Under the pieces are notes generated by a model. It saw only the letters and a list, made by a program, of their open reading frames with translations. It ran no database searches and was not told where the DNA came from. Positions 1 to 4,633 of a stretch of DNA of 7,057 nucleotides are shown one piece after another. Origin of the DNA: Candidatus Latescibacterota bacterium (GTDB lineage Bacteria; Eisenbacteria; RBG-16-71-46; SZUA-252); contig JACQPZ010000173.1 of NCBI GenBank assembly GCA_016207265.1, positions 1 through 7,057 on the forward strand, written 5' to 3'. The number at the start of each line of letters is the position of its first letter. The stretch's first letter is position 1. Both the position numbers and the translations under genes were made by a program.

Positions 1-654
1 GGTCACGTCGAACGTCCTGTGGTCCCCCGCCTTGGTGCCGACGAGATTCTTCCGGAACTCCTCGAGCAGGCCGCTCGCGCCAAGCTCGACCAGGGCGTCC
101 TTCTGCTCGGTCTTGCGGATCGGCTTCCCTTTGGCATTCAGCCGCACGTAGTCCACCAGCACGGCGTCCTTGTCACCCGCCTCGCGGTCGACGGCGACCC
201 ACTCGGCGGATCGCTCGCGAAGGTCGCCCAGGGCCCGGTTCAGATCCTCCTCCGAAACCGCGATCTCCCGGCTCGGAAGCTCGAGACCGAAATAGTCCTT
301 GGGCGCAACATGAGGTCTGATTTCAACTTGCGCCTCATATGTGAGCGGCTTCCCGCGCGTGAACTCGATCTTCTCGATCGTCGGATAGGAGATCGGCGTG
401 AGCTTCTGCTCGCGGACCGCGGACTCGTACGAGCGCTTCACGACCCGCTCCAGAACCTCGTGCTCCATGGAGTGGCCGAACTGAAGCTCGAGGACGTTCC
501 GGGGCACGTGACCCTTGCGGAATCCGGGTAGCGCCACGCGGCTCCGGAACTCCTCGACCACGCTCTGAAAGGCGCTCTCCAGCTCGTCCGGAGGCACCTC
601 GATCGTGAGGAGCTTCCGCCAGGGTGAGCCGTGGTCGCGAATGTCTACCTTCAA
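1..654 (-). CDS. tig: Trigger factor, ribosome-associated chaperone/prolyl isomerase (C-terminal part outside window)
   Basis: The first 218 residues of trigger factor are present; the rest lies beyond the left edge. Trigger factor docks on the ribosome at the exit tunnel and shields nascent chains in the cytosol. The N-terminal ribosome-binding domain spans about residues 1-115 and carries the family signature GFRKGHVP at 44-51, matching the GFRKGK ribosome-contact loop of the E. coli protein. From about residue 155 the FKBP-type PPIase domain begins (AGDKDAVLVDY at 159-169) and is cut inside it, ending at a KAGDHRTFDVT segment. The start is a TTG at 654-652: no ATG occurs in frame before residue 63, LKVDIRDHG is a normal family N-terminus, and an AAGGAGA Shine-Dalgarno sequence sits 7 nt away at optimal spacing. 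It follows tRNA-Leu by 22 bp with no terminator between, so cotranscription is likely. In many bacteria clpP and clpX follow tig, but that cannot be seen here. Confidence 0.95.
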   Translation of the reverse strand, partial: MKVDIRDHGSPWRKLLTIEVPPDELESAFQSVVEEFRSRVALPGFRKGHVPRNVLELQFGHSMEHEVLERVVKRSYESAVREQKLTPISYPTIEKIEFTRGKPLTYEAQVEIRPHVAPKDYFGLELPSREIAVSEEDLNRALGDLRERSAEWVAVDREAGDKDAVLVDYVRLNAKGKPIRKTEQKDALVELGASGLLEEFRKNLVGTKAGDHRTFDVT

Positions 655-660
655 GACCCT

Positions 661-667
661 TCTCCTT
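661..667 (-). promoter_or_regulatory. Shine-Dalgarno sequence of tig
   Basis: On the minus strand this reads AAGGAGA, followed by 6 nt (AGGGTC) and then TTG. The GGAG core ends 7 nt before the start codon. This strong site is the main reason for accepting the TTG start of tig. It lies in the 22-bp gap between the tRNA 3' end and tig. Confidence 0.8.
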
Positions 668-676
668 GATTCGGTA

Positions 677-761
677 TGGTGCGAGAGGGGGGAGTTGAAC
701 CCCCACGAGTTTCCTCACGGGATCCTAAGTCCCGCGCGTCTGCCAGTTCCGCCACTCTCGC
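677..761 (-). tRNA. tRNA-Leu, anticodon UAG (reads CUN, chiefly CUA)
   Basis: A complete class II tRNA can be folded by hand from the minus strand. The acceptor stem GCGAGAG pairs with CTCTCGC. The D arm contains GCGG-AACTGGCAGAC-GCGC. The anticodon stem CGGGA/TCCCG encloses the loop CTTAGGA, giving anticodon TAG. A long variable arm with a GAG/CTC stem follows, typical of tRNA-Leu. The T arm is GGGGG-TTCAACT-CCCCC. Discriminator A and an encoded CCA end the gene. It is 85 nt including CCA. The sequence aligns closely with E. coli tRNA-Leu in the D arm (GGCAGACGCGC versus GGTAGACGCGC). It sits directly upstream of tig on the same strand and has its own promoter at 781-809. Confidence 0.96.
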
Positions 762-780
762 GTAGGCGAACTTGGCAACG

Positions 781-809
781 AGTGTATCAGCGAAGTGATT
801 GTCCTTCAA
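781..809 (-). promoter_or_regulatory. Sigma70-type promoter for tRNA-Leu and probably tig
   Basis: On the minus strand, TTGAAG (809-804) is followed by exactly 17 nt and then TACACT (786-781). These match the -35 and -10 consensus at 4/6 and 5/6 positions with ideal spacing. Transcription would begin near 774, about 13 nt before the mature tRNA 5' end at 761. The promoter lies just past the stop codon of the fused methyltransferase/reductase gene, so the tRNA-tig unit need not depend on readthrough from it. No hairpin terminator is seen between the two. The start site is predicted from motif and spacing only. Confidence 0.6.
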
Positions 810-822
810 GAACATTGCCCGC

Positions 823-2790
823 TCAGGCCGGGGAGGCGGCCTTTGGGGCGGAGCGGACGACCTCGGCGACCCTGGCTACGACCTCGTACCGGCCGAAGGA
901 GGGCATGAGGTAGACCCCCTCCACGAGGCCCCGCGCCTTGAGGAGAAGCGCCCGGCACATCTCGATCCCGACCTCGATTCCTTTCTCTCCCGCGCTTCGC
1001 ATCGCCTCTCGCGCGTGGTCGGGAATGTTGATTCCGGGCACCTCGTTGTGAAGGAACTCCGCGTGCCGGTGGCTCTGCAGCGGGAGGAGACCGAGCAGAA
1101 TCGGGATCCGGGTCTTCGGTTTCTCGATCGCTTGGAGGAATCGCGTCAGGGTCTCCAGCTCGTAGAGCGGCTGCGTCATCGTGAATTCCGCTCCCGCTTC
1201 GACCTTCTTCCGGAAGCGCTCGATCTCGCTGTCGAAGTCCTCGGCGGCGGGATTCACGGCGCAGCCGATCAGGAATCTCGTCGGCTCGCCGATCGAGTTC
1301 CCCGCAAGATCCGTCCCCGCGTTGAGCTGCTTCAGAACCCGGATGAGCCCGATCGAGTCCACGTCGAACACCGCGGTCGCGTTGGGATAATCCCCCGCAC
1401 GCGGCGGATCTCCGGTCAGCGCCAGGATGTTCCTGAGGCCGAGCGCGTGCGCACCCATTAGATCCGACTGGATTCCCATGAGATTCCGGTCGCGGCACGT
1501 GAAGTGGAGAATCGTCTCCACGCCGACCTGGTGCGTGATCATCGTGGCGAGTGCGAGCGAGGACATCCGGACGCGGGCCATCGGGCTGTCCGCGACGTTG
1601 ATCGTATCGACGCCGGACCGCTTCAGGAATTGCGCTCCCTCGATCATCTTCTTGGGGCGGGCGCCTCGCGGCGGGTCCACTTCGACGCTCACCACGAACT
1701 CGCTCCGGGAGAGCTTTCGCGCGAGAAGCGATCGCGAAGCGGGATCCTGATCCGCTACCTCCTCCGCGGGCGGAGCCGGCATGGGGGCCGCGGCGAAGGG
1801 CGCGCGGGCCGCCGCGCCTGACGGAGCGGTGGGCGCGGCGAGGGACCCGGCTCCCGCGGCGAGGGACCCGGCCGGCGACCCGGAGGGCGGACCCTCGGCG
1901 GTCTCGATCGAAGGCTGGGCGAGGGCCTCCCGCATCCGGCGGATGTGCGCGGGAGTCGTTCCGCAGCATCCGCCGATGAGCCGCGCGCCGGCCGCCTTGA
2001 ACTGGGCCGCGTATCCCGCGAAATAGTCGGGGGACGCGAGGTAGAGGAAGCGTCCGTTCACGAAGCGGGGGAGCCCGGCGTTCGGCATCACCGAGATCGG
2101 AAGCTCGGTGCGGCGCTTGATCCGCTGGATGATCTCGAGAAGCTTCTGCGGGCCGACGCTGCAATTCGCGCCCAGGACGTCCACGCCCAGGGTCTGGGTC
2201 GCGCGCACCAGGTCTTCCGGATACGCGCCGTAGAGCGTGCGCCCGTCTTCCGTGAAGGTCATCTGCGCGACGAGCGGGAGATCGGTCACGCCGCGCACCG
2301 CCTGCACCGCGAGCTTCATCTCCTCGAGGTCGGTCTGCGTCTCGATCAAGACGAGGTCCACGCCGCCTTCGACGAGACCCTCGGCCTGCTCGGAGTACGC
2401 TTCGAGCGCCTCGTCCTTCGAGATCGTGCCGATCGGCGCGACCGGCTTCCCGAGCGGTCCGATCGCGCCCGCGACGAACACCGCCTCTCCGACTTCCTCG
2501 CGCGCGTTCCGCGCGATCTGGGCGCCCGCGCGGTTCACGCGCCTCGCTTCTTCCGCGGCCCCGTGCGCTCCGAGGCGAAATCGGTTCGCGCCGAACGTGT
2601 TCGTCTCGATCAGCTCGGCGCCCGCGCGGATGTAGTCGCGGTGGACGCCTTGGACGAGCATCGGGTCGGTCACGTTCAGGAGATCGAAGGACCGGTCGAA
2701 CGGAATGCCGCGGTCGTAGAGGAGCGTGCCCATGGCGCCGTCGGCCAGGACCACGCGCGATTCGAGACCGGCGAGAAAGGGGTGCTTCAT
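823..2790 (-). CDS. Bifunctional homocysteine S-methyltransferase / 5,10-methylenetetrahydrofolate reductase (YitJ-type fusion)
   Basis: This 655-residue cytosolic enzyme fuses two one-carbon modules. Residues 1-293 form the homocysteine S-methyltransferase barrel, with DGAMGT at 17-22 and the zinc-binding cysteines in GANCSVGP (C210) and GGCCGTTP (C275, C276). Residues 294-350 are an Ala/Pro/Gly-rich linker. Residues 351-655 are the FAD-dependent MetF-like reductase (5,10-methylene-THF to 5-methyl-THF). There E370 in SVEVDPP, D461 in ALTGDPP and Q540 in TMTQPLY match E. coli MetF Glu28, Asp120 and Gln183. The order is that of Bacillus subtilis YitJ. No cobalamin-binding or activation domain is present, so it is not a full MetH; the methyl donor (methyl-THF, S-methylmethionine or SAM) cannot be told from sequence. 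ATG at 2790 puts DGAMGT at the usual distance; ATG at 2799 is an alternative adding three residues. Neither has a Shine-Dalgarno sequence. The gene is divergent from etfB. Confidence 0.93.
   Translation of the reverse strand: MKHPFLAGLESRVVLADGAMGTLLYDRGIPFDRSFDLLNVTDPMLVQGVHRDYIRAGAELIETNTFGANRFRLGAHGAAEEARRVNRAGAQIARNAREEVGEAVFVAGAIGPLGKPVAPIGTISKDEALEAYSEQAEGLVEGGVDLVLIETQTDLEEMKLAVQAVRGVTDLPLVAQMTFTEDGRTLYGAYPEDLVRATQTLGVDVLGANCSVGPQKLLEIIQRIKRRTELPISVMPNAGLPRFVNGRFLYLASPDYFAGYAAQFKAAGARLIGGCCGTTPAHIRRMREALAQPSIETAEGPPSGSPAGSLAAGAGSLAAPTAPSGAAARAPFAAAPMPAPPAEEVADQDPASRSLLARKLSRSEFVVSVEVDPPRGARPKKMIEGAQFLKRSGVDTINVADSPMARVRMSSLALATMITHQVGVETILHFTCRDRNLMGIQSDLMGAHALGLRNILALTGDPPRAGDYPNATAVFDVDSIGLIRVLKQLNAGTDLAGNSIGEPTRFLIGCAVNPAAEDFDSEIERFRKKVEAGAEFTMTQPLYELETLTRFLQAIEKPKTRIPILLGLLPLQSHRHAEFLHNEVPGINIPDHAREAMRSAGEKGIEVGIEMCRALLLKARGLVEGVYLMPSFGRYEVVARVAEVVRSAPKAASPA
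1835..1872. repeat. Two tandem copies of a 21-bp unit in the fusion linker
   Basis: The 17-mer GCGGCGAGGGACCCGGC occurs at 1835-1851 and again, identically, at 1856-1872, a period of 21 bp. Because 21 is a multiple of three, the duplication stays in frame and encodes AGSLAAG followed by AGSLAAP in the linker of the methyltransferase/reductase fusion (around residues 307-320). A further GGCGACCCGGAGG just downstream looks like a degraded third copy. The repeat lengthens an unstructured hinge rather than touching either catalytic module. Confidence 0.8.
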
Positions 2791-2802
2791 GCGGGACATC
2801 GT

Positions 2803-2810
2803 ACTATACT
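2803..2810. promoter_or_regulatory. Overlapping divergent -10 elements between the fusion gene and etfB
   Basis: The octamer ACTATACT contains TATACT on the plus strand (2805-2810, 5/6 match to TATAAT) and TATAGT on the minus strand (2808-2803, 5/6). The two hexamers share the central TATA. It is the only AT-rich spot in the roughly 60-bp intergenic region. The plus-strand element would give a start near 2817 and a leader of about 35 nt for etfB. The minus-strand element would start transcription near 2796, leaving only a few bases before the ATG at 2790. No convincing -35 box is visible for either direction, so the assignment rests on the -10 match and position. Confidence 0.45.
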
Positions 2811-2821
2811 GCGCGACTCGC

Positions 2822-2838
2822 CGATTCACGAAATCGTG
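2822..2838. repeat. Interleaved short inverted repeats in the etfB leader (possible operator)
   Basis: Two 5-bp inverted repeats overlap here: CGATT (2822-2826) with AATCG (2832-2836), and CACGA (2827-2831) with TCGTG (2834-2838). They lie between the predicted -10 elements and the etfB start codon. This is where an operator or a small leader hairpin would affect etfB expression. Arms this short can arise by chance in GC-rich DNA, and I do not recognise a known regulator site. Confidence 0.3.
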
Positions 2839-2851
2839 GAGAGCCTCTTCG

Positions 2852-3640
2852 ATGAACATCGTGGTCTTCGTCAAGCAGGTGCCGGACACCGAGACGCGCA
2901 TCCAGCTCAAGGACGGCGTCGTGGACACTTCAAGCGTGAAGTGGGTCGCGAATCCCTACGACGAGTTCGCGATCGAGGAGGGGCTCCGCATCCGCGAGCG
3001 GCTCGGCCAAGGCAAGGTCACCGTGGTGAGCCTGGGCCCCGACCGCGTGAAGGAAGCGATCAAGTACGCGCTCTCTCTCGGCGCGGACGAGGGGGTCCAC
3101 GTCAAAGGGGATGAGGTCGCGCTCTCGGACCCGCTGGCCGTCGCAACGGTCCTCGCCGCCGCCGCGCGAAAGCTCGGCTTCGATTTGATCCTCACCGGGA
3201 AGCAGGGCGTGGACCACGATTGGTCGCAGGTTGGCGTCATGCTTGCCGAGATCCTCGACCTCCCCCACGTCTCGGTGGTCGTGCACCTCGAGGTCGATCC
3301 CGACGCGAAGAAGGGCAAGGCGAAGCGCGAGGTGGAGGGAGGAGCCGAGCTTCTGGAATTCGACCTCCCGGCAGTGATCACCGCGCAGAAGGGCCTGAAC
3401 GAGCCGCGGTACGCCTCGCTCAAAGGGATCATGGCGGTGAAGAAGAAGGTGATCCCCGAGTGGAGCCCCGCCGATCTGGGGCTCGATCCCGCGTCCCTCG
3501 CGGAAGGAGCCGCCACGATCCGCTTCGTCGACTTCGCCCTGCCGCCTCCACGTCCCGCGGGAAGGATTCTCGAGGGAGATCCGGCGGATACCGCGCGCGA
3601 GCTGGTGCGGCTTCTCCGCGAGGAGGCGAAGGTCATCTGA
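2852..3640 (+). CDS. etfB: Electron transfer flavoprotein, beta subunit
   Basis: A 262-residue EtfB, the normal family length. With EtfA it forms the cytosolic heterodimer that takes electrons from flavin dehydrogenases (for example acyl-CoA dehydrogenases) and passes them to ETF-quinone oxidoreductase or another acceptor. Visible marks are the VKQVPDTE N-terminus (7-14), NPYDEFAIEEG (34-44), the nucleotide-binding segment TGKQGVDHDWSQVG (115-128), and the ITAQKGLNEPRYASLKG stretch (176-192). The last leads into IMAVKKK, the recognition-loop region that contacts dehydrogenases. The start at 2852 was chosen because MNIVVFVKQVP is the standard N-terminus and GGAGAG lies upstream at 2838-2843; an upstream in-frame ATG at 2726 would add 42 residues unlike EtfB and overlap the divergent gene. 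The stop TGA overlaps the etfA start by one base (TGATG). Whether this ETF is of the ordinary or the electron-bifurcating kind cannot be decided by eye. Confidence 0.95.
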   Translation: MNIVVFVKQVPDTETRIQLKDGVVDTSSVKWVANPYDEFAIEEGLRIRERLGQGKVTVVSLGPDRVKEAIKYALSLGADEGVHVKGDEVALSDPLAVATVLAAAARKLGFDLILTGKQGVDHDWSQVGVMLAEILDLPHVSVVVHLEVDPDAKKGKAKREVEGGAELLEFDLPAVITAQKGLNEPRYASLKGIMAVKKKVIPEWSPADLGLDPASLAEGAATIRFVDFALPPPRPAGRILEGDPADTARELVRLLREEAKVI

Positions 3641-4626
3641 TGGCGCCCACGTTCGCGGTCTTGGCCGAGACGAAGGATGGCGTCGCGCGCAAGGTCACGC
3701 TCGAGATGCTCGCCGAGGCGCGCCGGCTGGCTCAATCGGCGGGCGGCGGGTCGGTCGGTGCGATCGCGCTCGGCCCGCTCGATGCGGGCGAGCCCGCGCG
3801 GCTGGCCCAACACGGCGCCGACCGCATCGTCCACGTGGAGAGTGCGTCCCTGACCACCTATTCCGCCGAGGCCTTCTGCGGAGCGGCTCAGGCGGCCCTG
3901 GGGCAGGCGAAACCCGATTCCCTCTTCATCGCCGCCACATCGCAGGGCAAAGACCTGGCACCTCGCCTCGCGGCCAGGCTTCGGGTCGGCCTCGCCTCCG
4001 ATTGCGTGGGATTCGAGATCCGAGACGGCGAGCTGGTCGCGCGCCGCCCCATCTACGCCGGAAAGGCGTTCGGCCGCGTGTCGTGGAGCACCGCCCGGCC
4101 GCGAATCGCCACGGTTCGTCCGAACACCTTCGCTGCCCTTCCCGCTGACGCCGCGCGGAAGGCGGAGGTGGAGAAGGTGGCTCTCGAAGCCGTGAACGTG
4201 CGCGCCCGTGTCGTCGGCTTCGAGAAATCGGAAGGCGAGATGCTCGATCTGACCGAGGCGAACATCATCGTGAGCGGCGGACGCGCCATGCAGGGGCCCG
4301 AGAACTTCGAGCTTCTGCGCCGCCTCTGCACTGTGCTCGGCGCAACGCTCGGCGCCTCCCGCGCCGCGGTGGACGCGGGCTGGATCGATCACAGCCACCA
4401 GGTAGGACAGACCGGAAAGGTCGTGAATCCGACCGTCTACATCGCGGTGGGAATCTCGGGGGCGATCCAACACCTCGCTGGGATGTCCTCGTCGCGCACG
4501 ATCGTGGCCATCAACAAGGACAAGGATGCTCCCATCTTCAAGGTGGCTTCGTACGGGATCGTCGGAGACCTCTACCAGATCGTCCCCAAGCTGACCGAAG
4601 AGTTCGCGAAGGTCCTGAGGGAATAG
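3640..4626 (+). CDS. etfA: Electron transfer flavoprotein, alpha subunit (FAD-binding)
   Basis: A 328-residue EtfA, full length for the family. The N-terminal part (about 1-190) is the Rossmann-like domain shared with EtfB, starting APTFAVLAET. The C-terminal part (about 200-328) binds the redox-active FAD: SGGRAMQGPENF (212-223), GASR (238-241), QVGQTGKVVNP (254-264) and the family signature VYIAVGISGAIQHLAG (266-281). The signature continues through IVAINKD, and SYGIVGDLYQIVPKL completes it (304-318). Conserved FAD contacts R241, T258, H278, N292 and D310 can be placed by alignment from memory with human ETF-alpha. No ferredoxin-like iron-sulfur extension precedes the first domain. The ATG overlaps the etfB stop in TGATG. 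GAAGG at 3628-3632, inside etfB, can serve as Shine-Dalgarno, so translation is probably coupled and the subunits are made in equal amounts. The peptidase gene begins 7 bp after the stop. Confidence 0.95.
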   Translation: MAPTFAVLAETKDGVARKVTLEMLAEARRLAQSAGGGSVGAIALGPLDAGEPARLAQHGADRIVHVESASLTTYSAEAFCGAAQAALGQAKPDSLFIAATSQGKDLAPRLAARLRVGLASDCVGFEIRDGELVARRPIYAGKAFGRVSWSTARPRIATVRPNTFAALPADAARKAEVEKVALEAVNVRARVVGFEKSEGEMLDLTEANIIVSGGRAMQGPENFELLRRLCTVLGATLGASRAAVDAGWIDHSHQVGQTGKVVNPTVYIAVGISGAIQHLAGMSSSRTIVAINKDKDAPIFKVASYGIVGDLYQIVPKLTEEFAKVLRE

Positions 4627-4633
4627 GGAATCG

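Noticed and set aside
762..822. Rho-independent terminator between the fusion gene and tRNA-Leu
   Set aside because: No GC hairpin followed by a T run is present on either strand; the stretch is instead explained by the tRNA promoter.
605..913. Plus-strand open frame of 102 codons covering the tRNA
   Set aside because: It runs antisense through the tRNA-Leu and the start of tig and has no supporting motif.
806..2164. 452-codon minus-strand frame overlapping the fusion gene in another frame
   Set aside because: An Arg/Pro-rich shadow of the true frame, which contains the zinc Cys motif and all MTHFR catalytic residues without a break. It is not a sign of frameshift.
2791..2851. SAM (S-box) riboswitch controlling the methyltransferase/reductase fusion, as in front of Bacillus yitJ
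   Set aside because: The intergenic space is about 60 bp, too short for the aptamer plus expression platform, and no S-box-like helices are visible.
2791..2928. Longer N-terminus for the fusion gene, starting at ATG 2928 or 2859
   Set aside because: It would run inside etfB and past the predicted promoter, and the extra residues do not resemble the family, whose DGAMGT motif normally lies about 17 residues from the start.
1945..3114. 389-codon plus-strand open frame over the fusion gene and start of etfB
   Set aside because: It crosses the divergent promoter and the start of etfB in another frame, and its sequence shows no domain. The minus-strand methyltransferase motifs are unambiguous.
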